DNA of 64,000 nt. Origin: Methylobacterium gossipiicola (GTDB taxonomy: Bacteria > Pseudomonadota > Alphaproteobacteria > Rhizobiales > Beijerinckiaceae). Made by a program: the position numbers and the translations under genes. The stretch is from NCBI RefSeq assembly GCF_900113485.1, contig NZ_FOPM01000006.1, positions 177,817 to 241,816 of the forward strand, in the 5' to 3' direction. Positions 24,601 through 33,428 of this stretch are shown here, one piece after another; the stretch's first letter is position 1, and the number at the start of each line of letters is the position of its first letter. Below the pieces are notes generated by a model. That model searched no databases and was not told the DNA's origin. It saw nothing but the letters and a program-made list of their open reading frames with translations.

Positions 24601-26238
24601 ATGAATGCCCCCCGGCCGTCGATCTACGACCGCGACCTCGACCGCAATCCGGCCAATTACCAGCCGCTGACGCCGCTCAGCTACCTCGACCGGGCCGCAC
24701 GGGTGTTTCCCGACCACGTCGCGGTGATCCACGGCGCCCTGCGGCGGAGCTACGCCGACCTCTACGCCCGCAGCCGGCGCCTCGCGGCGGCCCTCACGGC
24801 GCGCGGCCTCGGCCGGGGCGACACCGTGGCGGTGATGCTGGCCAACACCCCTGAGATGATCGAGTGCCATTACGGCGTGCCCATGACCGGCGCCGTGCTC
24901 AACACCCTCAACACCCGCCTCGACGCCGCCGGCCTCGCCTTCTGCCTCGACCACGGCGAGGCCAAGGTGCTCATCACCGACCGGGAGTTCTCGAAAGTGG
25001 TCGCCCCCGCCCTGGCGCAGGCGGGCGTCAAACCCCTGGTGATCGATGTCGACGATCCGGTCTTCACCGGCGCGGGCGAAACCCTCGGCAGCCTCGGTTA
25101 CGAGGCTTTGCTCGCCAAGGGCGATCCGGCGGCGGATTGGGTGATGCCGGCGGACGAGTGGGACGCCATCTCCCTCAACTACACCTCGGGCACCACGGGC
25201 GACCCGAAGGGCGTGGTCTATCACCATCGCGGCGCCGCCCTGCTGTCGCTCGGCAACGTCATCACGGGCGGCCTCGGGCAGCATCCGGTCTATCTCTGGA
25301 CCCTGCCGATGTTCCACTGCAACGGCTGGTGCTTCCCCTGGACCCTGTCGGTGGTGGCCGGCACCCATGTCTGCCTGCGGCAGGTCCGGGCCGGGGCGCT
25401 CTACGAATCCATCGCCGAGCACGGCGTCACCCACCTCTGCGGCGCCCCCATCGTGATGCAGCTGCTGCTCGGGGCGAGCGACGCCGAGCGCCGCCCCCTC
25501 CCCCACCGGGTCGCCTTCCTGACGGCCGCCGCGCCCCCGCCCCAGGCGGTGCTGGCCGCCATGGGAGAATCCGGGTTCGACGTCACGCATCTCTACGGCC
25601 TCACCGAGACCTACGGCCCGGCAGTGGTGAACGCCTGGCATCGCGACTGGGACGCCCTCGACGCCGATGCGCGGGCCGAGAAGATGGCGCGCCAGGGGGT
25701 GCGCTACCCCGTGCTGGAGGGCTTCGACATCCGCGATCCCGAGACGGGTGAGTCGGTGCCGGCCGACGGCACCACGCTCGGCGAGGCGATGTTTCGCGGC
25801 AACGTGGTGATGCGCGGCTACCTCAAGAATCCCACGGCCACGCAGGCCGCGTTCAAGGGCGGCTGGTTCCGCTCCGGCGACCTCGGGGTGAAGCACCCCG
25901 ACGGCTACATCCAGCTGAAAGACCGCTCCAAGGACATCATCATCTCGGGCGGCGAGAACATCTCGTCCATCGAGGTGGAAGACGCCCTGTTCCGCCATCC
26001 GGCGGTCGCCTCCGCCGCCGTGGTGGCCCGGCCGGATGAGAAATGGGGCGAGACCCCCATGGCCTTCGTCGAACTCAAACCCGGCGCGACGCTCGAGGCC
26101 GACGCCCTGGTCGCGTGGTGCCGCGAGCGGCTGGCCGGTTACAAGCTCCCGCGCCACATCGTCTTTGGGGAGCTGCCCAAGACCGCCACGGGCAAGGTGC
26201 AGAAATATCTACTACGGGAGCGGGCAAAGGAGGGGTGA
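24601..26238 (+). CDS. AMP-forming acyl-CoA synthetase (fatty-acyl or short/medium-chain carboxylate)
   Basis: 545 residues from the ATG at 24601, preceded by AAAGGGAGA. The ANL-superfamily motifs occur in order: the P-loop-like LNYTSGTTGDPKGVVYHH (A3), YGLTETYGP (A5), GWFRSGDLGVKHPDGYIQLKDR (A7-A8), and the catalytic Lys in PKTATGKVQKYLLRE (A10). PMFHCNGWCFPW and NTLNTRLD are typical of the group that includes long-chain acyl-CoA ligases and 3-methylmercaptopropionate-CoA ligase (DmdB). The reaction is ATP-dependent adenylation of a carboxylate followed by thioester formation with CoA in the cytoplasm. The chain preference cannot be set from sequence. The gene is single, with a hairpin 30 nt downstream. 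Confidence 0.9.
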   Translation: MNAPRPSIYDRDLDRNPANYQPLTPLSYLDRAARVFPDHVAVIHGALRRSYADLYARSRRLAAALTARGLGRGDTVAVMLANTPEMIECHYGVPMTGAVLNTLNTRLDAAGLAFCLDHGEAKVLITDREFSKVVAPALAQAGVKPLVIDVDDPVFTGAGETLGSLGYEALLAKGDPAADWVMPADEWDAISLNYTSGTTGDPKGVVYHHRGAALLSLGNVITGGLGQHPVYLWTLPMFHCNGWCFPWTLSVVAGTHVCLRQVRAGALYESIAEHGVTHLCGAPIVMQLLLGASDAERRPLPHRVAFLTAAAPPPQAVLAAMGESGFDVTHLYGLTETYGPAVVNAWHRDWDALDADARAEKMARQGVRYPVLEGFDIRDPETGESVPADGTTLGEAMFRGNVVMRGYLKNPTATQAAFKGGWFRSGDLGVKHPDGYIQLKDRSKDIIISGGENISSIEVEDALFRHPAVASAAVVARPDEKWGETPMAFVELKPGATLEADALVAWCRERLAGYKLPRHIVFGELPKTATGKVQKYLLRERAKEG

Positions 26239-26267
26239 CGCCGAGTCTTGTCGCCCGCGCCCCAGGG

Positions 26268-26298
26268 CCGAGGGTGGAGAAGGTTCGTTCTCCCTCGG
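26268..26298 (+). terminator. Hairpin after the acyl-CoA synthetase gene
   Basis: CCGAGG/CCTCGG outer and GGAGAA/TTCTCC inner stems form a hairpin with a short bulge and 6-nt loop, 30 nt after the stop codon. Confidence 0.5.
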
Positions 26299-26608
26299 CG
26301 TCGCTTGGTCAGGATCAAAGCAAAGGTTCATGGACCACCCATGCCGTGCTGTGCGGGATCGCCCGGTTGTTCGCCTTGAGCAACAGCGCGGACCGAACGT
26401 TGTCGAAGGCTCTTTAATCCAACACCTTTAAGTGACGCGAACACTCGGAACGATCACCTTACGTTTTTCTTGATTGTCCGAGCCCTGCGATTTCGCGGAC
26501 GGCGCTTCGGGCGAACTGCCCCAACGCCCTCGGTGAAAGCAGCCATCCCGGCCGAGCACCGTGGCGTCATGCGGCGCGAACCCGGCGACGGCTGCCCCCG
26601 TCACAAGC

Positions 26609-26773
26609 ATGAGTCAGCACGTCATGGATTCTGCGGCCAAGCCTCATTACGGCACCGAGCAAAAGAAGAAGTCGAGACATCTCCTGTATATCATCGCCTT
26701 CCTGGGTCTCCTGATCACGACCGTCTTCTTCGGGCTCTACCTGTTCGGCCAACGTTTCGGCGTTCCGGTTTGA
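26609..26773 (+). CDS. 54-residue single-span membrane protein
   Basis: 54 residues starting MSQHVMDSAAKPHYGTEQKK. A short polar and basic N-terminus (KKKSRH) is followed by one transmembrane helix, LLYIIAFLGLLITTVFFGLYLF, and a five-residue tail. The positive charges before the helix predict an N-in, C-out topology. A longer start at 26561 is possible but has a non-membrane, alanine-rich extension. No family is recognised. Two bases separate its stop from the ATG of the next gene, so both are probably co-translated. Confidence 0.6.
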   Translation: MSQHVMDSAAKPHYGTEQKKKSRHLLYIIAFLGLLITTVFFGLYLFGQRFGVPV

Positions 26774-26775
26774 GA

Positions 26776-27066
26776 ATGGGCTCGATCATCGGAAGCGGCG
26801 GCACGGACGACGCAAAGGCGACGCTCGAGGGCGTGCGCTGGCGTCGACCGATACTCCTCACCCTCCTCGTGTGTTTCGGCAGTCTATCCCCCTTCGGAGC
26901 GGAGGCGGCAGCCGGGACGCGCTCGGCGTGGACGGTGAAATGCGAACGGCGCGCCGAACAGATCGGCATGCGACAGCAGTTGAGAGCCCCGTTCATCAAA
27001 CAATGCGTCGCCGGCTATCGCATCAACGGGCAGCGCGACCTTCAGGACAGGAAACAGAAATTCTAG
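26776..27066 (+). CDS. Small secreted protein with a PsiF-like cysteine repeat; stop codon supplied by a repeat element
   Basis: 96 residues. An N-terminal cytoplasmic stretch of about 23 residues precedes a hydrophobic signal segment, RRPILLTLLVCFGSLSPFGAEA. The mature part contains VKCERRAEQIGMRQQLRAPFIKQCVAGYR, whose C-(x)n-F-x3-C pattern resembles the PsiF repeat of phosphate-starvation proteins; this is a weak match. The TAG stop at 27064 is the first part of the interspersed repeat (CTAGTGC), so the element's insertion may have shortened or changed the C-terminus. It is joined to the 54-residue membrane protein gene just upstream. Confidence 0.6.
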   Translation: MGSIIGSGGTDDAKATLEGVRWRRPILLTLLVCFGSLSPFGAEAAAGTRSAWTVKCERRAEQIGMRQQLRAPFIKQCVAGYRINGQRDLQDRKQKF

Positions 27067-27171
27067 TGCATCGATCCAGACGGAGGCTTCAGCCGTGTCT
27101 GGGAAACTTGATGCAAAAACAAAAGCCTCGTGCTCTGGCGCAGGAACGAAGTGATTGCGTCATAGCACGAG
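27063..27171 (+). repeat. MITE-like interspersed repeat, copy 5
   Basis: Begins CTAGTGCATCGATCC and ends CGTCATAGCACGAG. It directly abuts the coding sequence of the PsiF-like gene and provides its stop codon. The few differences from copy 4 (ATTGCGTCATAGCACG for ATGGCGTCACAGCATG) lie near the right end. Confidence 0.85.
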
Positions 27172-27262
27172 AGCGTTCCTTCGCCGAACCGGCGTCCGCT
27201 TCGGCGGACTAGGCTCCGGGCACGACACCAGTCCGGCAGGAGTCCGCCTGGACCTCCAAACG

Positions 27263-27288
27263 AAAAAGGCCGGGCGAATGCCCGGCCT
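27263..27288 (-). terminator. Rho-independent terminator of typA
   Basis: Read on the minus strand, GGCCGGGC-ATTC-GCCCGGCC is followed by a T5 run. It lies 25 nt past the typA stop and is the best-formed intrinsic terminator of the window. Confidence 0.85.
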
Positions 27289-27312
27289 CCATCACGTCAA
27301 CGGTGGGTCGCC

Positions 27313-29133
27313 TTACGCGACCCCGCCCGAACGCTCGAAGCGCTTGCGCTCGTTCGGATCAAGATAGGTCTTGCGCAGGCGGATCGACTTCGGCGTGACT
27401 TCCATGAGCTCGTCGTCCTGAATCCAGGCGAGCGAACGCTCCAGGGTCATGCGGATCGGCGGGGTGAGGCGCACGGCCTCGTCCTTCGAGGTGGTGCGGA
27501 TGTTGGTGAGCTTCTTGCCCTTGAGCACGTTCACCTCGAGGTCGTTCTCGCGGTTGTGCTCGCCGATGATCATGCCCTGATACACCTTGGCGCCGGGCTC
27601 GATCATCATCGGGCCGCGATCCTCCAGGTTCCACATGGCGTAGGCCACGGCCTCGCCCTTGTCGTTGGAGATCAGCACGCCGTTGCGGCGGCCGGGCATC
27701 TCGCCCTTGTAGGGCTCGTAGGCCTTGAACAGGCGGTTCATGATCGCGGTGCCGCGGGTGTCGGTCATGAGCTCACCCTGATAGCCGATGAGGCCACGGG
27801 TCGGCGCATGGAAGACGAGGCGCAGGCGCGAACCGCCCGACGGCTTCATCTCGATCATCTCGGCCTTGCGCTCGGACATCTTCTGCACGACGACGCCCGA
27901 GTATTCCTCGTCGACGTCCACCACCACTTCCTCGACGGGCTCGAGGGTGTTGCCGTCCTCGTCCTTCGACAGCACCACGCGGGGACGCGACACGGCGATC
28001 TCGAAGCCTTCGCGGCGCATGGTCTCGATGAGGATGGCGAGCTGGAGTTCGCCGCGGCCCGAGACGAAGAACGAATCCTTGTCGGCCGCTTCCTCGATCT
28101 TGAGCGTGACGTTGCCCTCGGCCTCCTTGAACAGGCGGTCGCGGATCATGCGGCTCGTGACCTTGTCGCCCTCGGTGCCGGCGAGGGGCGAGTCGTTGAC
28201 GATGAACGACATGGTGACGGTGGGCGGATCGATGGGCTGGGCCTGGATCGGGGTGTCCACCTGCGGGTCGCAGAAGGTGTCGGCCACGGTGCCCTTCACG
28301 AGGCCCGCGATGGACACGATGTCGCCGGCCTCACCCACGTCGATGGGGGCGCGCTCCAGGCCGCGGAAGGCCAGGATCTTCGAGACGCGGCCGGTCTCCA
28401 CGACCTTGCCCTCGCGGTCCATGACCTTGATCGACTGGTTCGGCTTCACCGTACCGGAGGCGATGCGGCCCGTGATGATGCGGCCGAGGAACGGGTTGGC
28501 CTCGAGCAGGGTGCCGAGCATCCGGAACGGGCCCTCCTCGACCTTGGCCTGGGGCACGTGCTCCAGCACGAGGTCGAACAGGGGTGCGAGGCCCTCGGCC
28601 TGGTCGCCGTCCGGCGACGTCGCCATCCAGCCGGCGCGGCCCGAGCCGTACAGGATCGGGAAGTCGAGCTGCTCGTCGGTGGCGTCCAGCGCCGCGAACA
28701 GGTCGAACACCTCGTTGACGACTTCCGTGATGCGGGCGTCGGGACGGTCGACCTTGTTGATCGCCACGATGGGGCGCAGGCCGATCTTGAGGGCCTTGCC
28801 GACCACGAACTTGGTCTGGGGCATCGGGCCTTCGGCGGCATCGACGAGCACGATCACGCCGTCGACCATCGACAGGATGCGCTCGACCTCGCCGCCGAAA
28901 TCGGCGTGGCCGGGGGTATCGACGATGTTGACGCGGGTGTCCTTCCAGACGACCGAGGTCGCCTTGGCCAGGATCGTGATGCCGCGCTCCTTTTCGAGGT
29001 CGTTCGAATCCATGGCGCGCTCTTCGACGCGCTGATTCTCGCGGAACGAACCCGACTGCGACAGCAGCTTGTCGACGAGCGTGGTCTTGCCGTGATCGAC
29101 GTGGGCGATGATGGCGATGTTGCGAAGCTTCAT
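27313..29133 (-). CDS. typA: Ribosome-associated GTPase TypA/BipA
   Basis: 606 residues, the usual length of TypA. G-domain motifs are all present: AHVDHGKTTLVDKLL (G1, residues 10-24), RGITILAK (G2), DTPGHADFGGEV (G3) and NKVDRPDARI (G4). EF-G-like domains follow, with FIVNDSPLAGTEGDKVTSR and the BipA-specific C-terminal domain including IRTTSKDEAVRLTPP. The protein is a translational GTPase that binds the ribosome and helps 50S assembly and stress adaptation, notably at low temperature. The gene stands alone and ends at a strong intrinsic terminator at 27263-27288. Confidence 0.97.
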   Translation of the reverse strand: MKLRNIAIIAHVDHGKTTLVDKLLSQSGSFRENQRVEERAMDSNDLEKERGITILAKATSVVWKDTRVNIVDTPGHADFGGEVERILSMVDGVIVLVDAAEGPMPQTKFVVGKALKIGLRPIVAINKVDRPDARITEVVNEVFDLFAALDATDEQLDFPILYGSGRAGWMATSPDGDQAEGLAPLFDLVLEHVPQAKVEEGPFRMLGTLLEANPFLGRIITGRIASGTVKPNQSIKVMDREGKVVETGRVSKILAFRGLERAPIDVGEAGDIVSIAGLVKGTVADTFCDPQVDTPIQAQPIDPPTVTMSFIVNDSPLAGTEGDKVTSRMIRDRLFKEAEGNVTLKIEEAADKDSFFVSGRGELQLAILIETMRREGFEIAVSRPRVVLSKDEDGNTLEPVEEVVVDVDEEYSGVVVQKMSERKAEMIEMKPSGGSRLRLVFHAPTRGLIGYQGELMTDTRGTAIMNRLFKAYEPYKGEMPGRRNGVLISNDKGEAVAYAMWNLEDRGPMMIEPGAKVYQGMIIGEHNRENDLEVNVLKGKKLTNIRTTSKDEAVRLTPPIRMTLERSLAWIQDDELMEVTPKSIRLRKTYLDPNERKRFERSGGVA

Positions 29134-29321
29134 AGGGTATCCGGAAGCGAGACGAGCCCGTCACGCGACAGGCCGCGGCGTTGCGGCCGGCAGCGCCGGG
29201 TCACGGGATCGAGCTATCGCGTCGCAATAGAAGGTGCGGGCCGATCCGGCAAGGCCCCCCGCCCCGGCACCTGGGCATGGCGGTCGCCCGCCCGACGCAC
29301 GACCGGCGGCGAGAAGCGCCC

Positions 29322-30770
29322 TCAGCGCGCCTCCACCGGCCGCACCGACCACGTGCCCCAATAGATCGGGCGGCCGAACACGGAGGATTCCGTCTGGCCG
29401 GAAAAGCCCGGGGCGCGGCGGTCGAGCCACGTGACGAACCCGGCCTTGCCCGGATAGTTCGTCGGGGTCGCGAGGTTGCCGTAGCGGTCGGTCATCCAGA
29501 AATGCTGGGCGCGGCTGAAGCGGCCGGTGCCGTCGCCGCCCGAGCGCAGGCCGAGATAATTCGGCGAGCGCATGATCGCCATGGGGTCGGCGTACCATTT
29601 CAGGCCCGCGATGGAGCCGAGGGCGAGGTCCGGGGTGTACTGGACGCAGAGATCGGCCACCGGGCCGTCCATGGTGTTGGACGGGCGGTTGCAGCTGTAG
29701 GCCACCACCCAGCGGTCCATGCCCTTGGCTTTCGCGACGCGCACCAGGGCCTCGCCCGGCAGGGGCTCGGCGACGAGGCGGGCCGACGACCACGGCCGGT
29801 CGGCAGCCGGGTCCTTGCCCGTGCGCAGGTAGAGGCCGAGGCGGCGCTCGGCGGCGGGCTTGGCGCAATCGGACGGCAGCACGTCCGTGTAGAAGTAGTG
29901 GTAGACTTGATCGACCACGCTGATGGAGCCGACGAGGTCGTTGCGGTCGAAGCCCGTCCCCGGGCAGTTGCCCACGATGGCGGCCCCGGTCTCGTCGAGG
30001 ACGGGACTCGGGGCGGGGTTGCTCGCGCGGCGCGACCGGCGGCGCCCGCCGCCTTCGGGGTTGAACGGCACCCACAGGGCGCCGTCGTCATCCGTACTGC
30101 GGATGTCGAACCGCTCGAAATCGGCGGTGCGGGCCTGCATCAGGGCGTGGCGGTTGCCGCTCGGGGTCGGCACCGTGGTGAGGAGGAAGACGTAGCTGTA
30201 GACGTCGCCGCTCCAGTCGCGACCGGCGACCACCATGGGATGGCGGGCGGCGATGCCCTCCTGCACCGCCTCGGGTGCCTCCGGTTCACGCACGCGGCGG
30301 CTCCGGCTCCGCCGACCCCGGTGCTCGGCGACGCGGGCGAGCTCCCACAACCGGGCCTCCGTCGGCGGGAGGGTGGTGGCGAGTTGCTCGGGCATGGATC
30401 CGGAGCGCACGGCGCCGCCGTCGAGGGGGCTCTCGGCCCGGCGCGGGGCGCACGCTTCGCCCCGGCGGGTCCGCTGGGGCGTCTCGGCCTGATAGATCGC
30501 CTGAAGCCGGCCACCGCCCTCGGCGGGGCGCAGAATCTGGACGTTCGCGGCCGATTCGCAGGGGCGCGGCACGAACAGGACACCTTCGGCCTCGCCGCCC
30601 CGGCAGATTTCGAGGGCGCCGCCGGCGGTGGAATAGCAACCGGGATCGGGGCCTTGCGCCGCCGCGGGGGCCGCCAGGGATCCAACGACGCATCCAGTCG
30701 TGAGAAGGGATTTCGCGAGGGCCCGGCGGGCGGCGACGCGGCGGATCGGGGCGAGGAGAGGCAGGGTCAC
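29322..30770 (-). CDS. Secreted protein of unknown family (about 482 residues)
   Basis: 482 residues if started at the GTG at 30770; a GTG at 30830 would add 20. Neither has a good ribosome-binding site. The N-terminus APIRRVAARRALAKSLLTTGCVVGSLAAPAAAQ has an arginine-rich region and a hydrophobic core like a signal peptide, ending in an AxA site. The mature protein has several spaced blocks with Trp and aromatic residues (VVAGRDWSGDVYSYVFLL, DGALWVPFNPEGGG, VVDQVYHYFYTDVLP, MDRWVVAYSCNRPSN, GFVTWLDRRAP) that resemble blades of a beta-propeller, such as in glycoside hydrolase families, but no catalytic acids can be assigned. A basic RRRSRRVREP stretch interrupts the first third. It is monocistronic. 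Confidence 0.65.
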   Translation of the reverse strand: MTLPLLAPIRRVAARRALAKSLLTTGCVVGSLAAPAAAQGPDPGCYSTAGGALEICRGGEAEGVLFVPRPCESAANVQILRPAEGGGRLQAIYQAETPQRTRRGEACAPRRAESPLDGGAVRSGSMPEQLATTLPPTEARLWELARVAEHRGRRSRSRRVREPEAPEAVQEGIAARHPMVVAGRDWSGDVYSYVFLLTTVPTPSGNRHALMQARTADFERFDIRSTDDDGALWVPFNPEGGGRRRSRRASNPAPSPVLDETGAAIVGNCPGTGFDRNDLVGSISVVDQVYHYFYTDVLPSDCAKPAAERRLGLYLRTGKDPAADRPWSSARLVAEPLPGEALVRVAKAKGMDRWVVAYSCNRPSNTMDGPVADLCVQYTPDLALGSIAGLKWYADPMAIMRSPNYLGLRSGGDGTGRFSRAQHFWMTDRYGNLATPTNYPGKAGFVTWLDRRAPGFSGQTESSVFGRPIYWGTWSVRPVEAR

Positions 30771-30900
30771 GGTCCGGATATCGGCGAGGGTCGCGGCACC
30801 GCGCGGCAGGGCCGTTCCCCGACGGGGCACCGGCCCCGGCGGGCGTTTCGCCGGTACAGTTAGGGTGCGTCTCTCGCCCGTGAAGGGTGCGGAAAACCGG

Positions 30901-31257
30901 TCAGGCGAGGAAAGCCGCGACGGCGGCCACCGGCAGGGCCACGAGGGCCGCCGGACGGACCCAGCGCGGCCGATACGACACGAGGCCGACGACGAGGAGG
31001 GCCGCCCCCGTGAGCGAGCCGAACCATTGCACCGGCCCGAAATTCCAGTCCGCCGTGATCACGGCGGCGGCGAAGGCGGCCCCGATGCCGCACCAGCCGG
31101 CCACCCGCAGGGCCCGCGCCCGCCGCCGCGACGGACTTCCGAGGAAGATCGCGCGGTGGTGGCGATCCATGGCGAGGCACAGGGCGCTGAGCCCGGCGAA
31201 GCTGAGGGCGAGGGTGAGGAGAACGGAGGACGGGGTCATGCTCGGGGCCAGATTCAT
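30901..31257 (-). CDS. DUF3325-family small membrane protein
   Basis: 118 residues; its ATG overlaps the stop of the PepSY gene by 4 nt. It has about four hydrophobic segments (VLLTLALSFAGLSALCLAM, LRVAGWCGIGAAFAAAVIT, LTGAALLVVGLVSY, ALVALPVAAVAAFLA) with MDRHHRAIF after the first. This is the layout of DUF3325, found behind PepSY membrane proteins and TonB-dependent siderophore receptors. The role is presumed to be in siderophore-iron handling at the inner membrane; this comes from association, not from biochemistry. It is the last gene of a three-gene unit starting at 33097. Confidence 0.8.
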   Translation of the reverse strand: MNLAPSMTPSSVLLTLALSFAGLSALCLAMDRHHRAIFLGSPSRRRARALRVAGWCGIGAAFAAAVITADWNFGPVQWFGSLTGAALLVVGLVSYRPRWVRPAALVALPVAAVAAFLA

Positions 31258-32771
31258 GCACGCGCCAGGGCGTCCGGGACCGCCGCGCGGGCGCGGGCGG
31301 GACCGCGATAGCGCGACACCTTGCGGGCGCCCCAGGCGAGGAGGAGGCCGATGGCGACCATGGCGGCGTCGAAGCCGAGGAAATCGAGGCCGCGATCCGT
31401 GGTGAGGGCGCCGACGACGGGGACGGCGAGGAACAGGAGGGCGGCAGCCATCCCCATCTCGCGCCAGGTCCGGGCGTGGGGCCGGGCGAGGCTCACGAGA
31501 GCGGCGACGCCCCAGGCCCCGAAGAAGACCCCACCCTCCCAGGTGGCGCGGGCGTCCAACTCCACCGGCAGCAGCCGGTTGGCGAGGAAGAACGCCGCGA
31601 TGCCGATGGGCAGGCCGAGGATGGTGCCGAGGTTGAGGCCGCGTACGAGGCGCAGGCCGAAGCCCGGCGCCGCGCCGGCCTTCGGCGCCCGCGCCACCGC
31701 CCACAGGACGAGGCCGGTGGCGATGGTGGCCGAACCCATGACTCCGCACAGGAAGAACAGCACCCTCAGGGCCGGGCCGGCGAAATGCGCCTCGTGCAGG
31801 CCGAGGAAGCTCGTGAACACGTGGGCGGCGGGCTTGAGCGTCCCGAGGCGGGTGATCACGTCGCCTGAGGTCGCGTCGAACACCACCTGCGGATGCCGAT
31901 GGGCGAGGCCCTTCGGTTCCTCGAACACCGCCACCACCGTGGCGGCGGCGTCACCCGGATTGTTGACGATGACCATTTCGAGGGGTTCGGACACCTCTCC
32001 TTGCGCCCGCGCCACCAGGGGGGCCAGGGGCAGGCCCTCGGCGGGGCGCCCGGCGGCGGCGCGCCAGGCCGGGCTCTGGCCGGATTCCACGAACAGGCGC
32101 AGTTCGTCGCCCCGATACGCCGAGGCGATGCCCCACGGCATGAGCGTGAAGGCGAGGGTGACGATGCCCGTGTAGGTGATCATGAGGTGGAACGGCAGGG
32201 CGAGCACGCCCGTGACGTTGTGGGCGTCGAGCCAGCCGCGCTGGGCCGACTTGTCCCGCCGGAAGGTGAAGAAATCCGAGAAGATCCGCCGGTGGGTGAC
32301 GATGCCGGAAACCAGGGCGACGAGGAGGATCAGGGCGCTCGCCCCGACGATCCAGCGGCCGACCAGCGGCATCATCTGCAGTTCAAAATGGAAGCGGTAG
32401 AGGAAATCCCCGCCCTGCGTCGCTCGCGCCGTGCTGAGTTGGCCGGTCCCGGCGTCGAGGGTCGCCTGCTTGATCGGCGTGTCGAAGCTGTCGAACCAGT
32501 ACACGTCGAGGAGGGGCCGCTCCTCCTGCGGCAGCGACACGAACCACGCCACGGCTTTGGGGGCGTGGACCTTGAGGTAGGCCGCCCCCCGCTCAGCCGC
32601 GACACCCGGCTCCACGGCGGCGGCCCGGACTTCCGGTCGCATCCAGAGGGAGATGTCGCTTCGATAGTAGGTCGCCGTGCCGGTGACGAACACACAGAAC
32701 ATCACCCAGCCGGTCACGAGACCGGCCCAGGTGTGCAGCCACGCCATGGATTGGCGAAATCCCTGTCTCAT
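31254..32771 (-). CDS. PepSY-associated transmembrane protein (iron-regulated PiuB-like)
   Basis: 505 residues. The N-terminal helix MAWLHTWAGLVTGWVMFCVFVTGT is the signature of the PepSY_TM family. A large periplasmic domain, residues about 45-130, is followed by a second TM hairpin, and the LDAHNVTGVLALPFHLMITYTG motif supplies conserved His residues that may bind haem or iron. FLGLHEAHFAG is a second conserved His box. Related proteins (PiuB, FsqB) reduce or release iron from ferric siderophores at the inner membrane. The gene overlaps its neighbours by 4 nt on both sides (DUF3649 upstream, DUF3325 downstream), so the three are translationally coupled. An Irr-like palindrome lies in the promoter region. 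Confidence 0.87.
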   Translation of the reverse strand: MRQGFRQSMAWLHTWAGLVTGWVMFCVFVTGTATYYRSDISLWMRPEVRAAAVEPGVAAERGAAYLKVHAPKAVAWFVSLPQEERPLLDVYWFDSFDTPIKQATLDAGTGQLSTARATQGGDFLYRFHFELQMMPLVGRWIVGASALILLVALVSGIVTHRRIFSDFFTFRRDKSAQRGWLDAHNVTGVLALPFHLMITYTGIVTLAFTLMPWGIASAYRGDELRLFVESGQSPAWRAAAGRPAEGLPLAPLVARAQGEVSEPLEMVIVNNPGDAAATVVAVFEEPKGLAHRHPQVVFDATSGDVITRLGTLKPAAHVFTSFLGLHEAHFAGPALRVLFFLCGVMGSATIATGLVLWAVARAPKAGAAPGFGLRLVRGLNLGTILGLPIGIAAFFLANRLLPVELDARATWEGGVFFGAWGVAALVSLARPHARTWREMGMAAALLFLAVPVVGALTTDRGLDFLGFDAAMVAIGLLLAWGARKVSRYRGPARARAAVPDALARA

Positions 32772-33097
32772 GCGGCAGGCACCGTCTCGACGAGGGTGAG
32801 GGCCAGCCACAGGCCGAGGGCCAGCAGCCCCCCCGGCACGGCGAGGCCGAGGGCGGCCCGCGCGAGGGTGCGGGCGGAAAACACCCAGATCACCGCCCCG
32901 ACCAGGATGGCGAAGCTGAGGAGTGTCGCCGTCGCCACGGCCTCGGAGCGGGCCATGGGCAGGACGAGGGAGAGGAACGCCGTCGCGAGGGCGGCGACGC
33001 CGTAGCCGCCGAAGGCCGCCAGCGCCACCCGCCCGGCCACGGCGGCGCGCAGGCGCCAGCCCGGATCGGCGGTTCGCAGGGCGGCTTCGTCCGGCAT
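32768..33097 (-). CDS. DUF3649-family small membrane protein
   Basis: 109 residues from the ATG at 33097, with GAGAAGG 8 nt upstream; a GTG at 33106 is too close to that site. It has three hydrophobic segments (VALAAFGGYGVAALATAFLSLVLP, ATLLSFAILVGAVIWVFSA, LGLAVPGGLLALGLWLALTLV). The GGYG and MARSEA motifs fit DUF3649, which usually precedes PepSY and DUF3325 proteins in iron-uptake loci. It is the first gene of the three-gene operon, and its stop overlaps the PepSY start. The biochemical role is unknown. Confidence 0.75.
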   Translation of the reverse strand: MPDEAALRTADPGWRLRAAVAGRVALAAFGGYGVAALATAFLSLVLPMARSEAVATATLLSFAILVGAVIWVFSARTLARAALGLAVPGGLLALGLWLALTLVETVPAA

Positions 33098-33219
33098 CGG
33101 CGGCACCTTCTCGGGGGGTACGGCCGGGCGGACGTGTCTTCGAGGACAGACGTCGCACCGCCGCGAAACTACAGGGGCTCCCTATAGCGAACGGCGTCTT
33201 CGGCGGGCAATCGCTATGT

Positions 33220-33236
33220 TATGGAACAATTCCAAG
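33220..33236. promoter_or_regulatory. Palindrome resembling an Irr iron-control element
   Basis: TGGAA-CAA-TTCCA is a perfect 5-bp inverted repeat with 3-bp spacer within TATGGAACAATTCCAAG. Its core GAA-N3-TTC matches the ICE motif bound by Irr in rhizobia (TTTAGAA-N3-TTCTAAA), with four flanking mismatches. It lies 123 nt upstream of the DUF3649 start, in the region shared with the divergent minC. Confidence 0.4.
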
Positions 33237-33428
33237 GTTGCTTCGGCTTGCCATGGTGGCCCTGCCGAAACCTCCCGTCGAGACGGCGTCATACCGGCAG
33301 ACGCCTTCCCCGCATCAAATCGTGTTGACGGACCGATTGGGTGTCCACGCCCGGCCCCGCTCCGGGTTAACATGGGGTCAAGATCCCGGGCGCACCGCCC
33401 GCCCCACGCCTGTCGGAAGATCGCCGCC

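Noticed and set aside
29181..30863. A 560-codon plus-strand ORF antisense to the secreted unknown protein
   Set aside because: Low-complexity composition; the minus-strand frame has a signal peptide and protein-like aromatic patterning.
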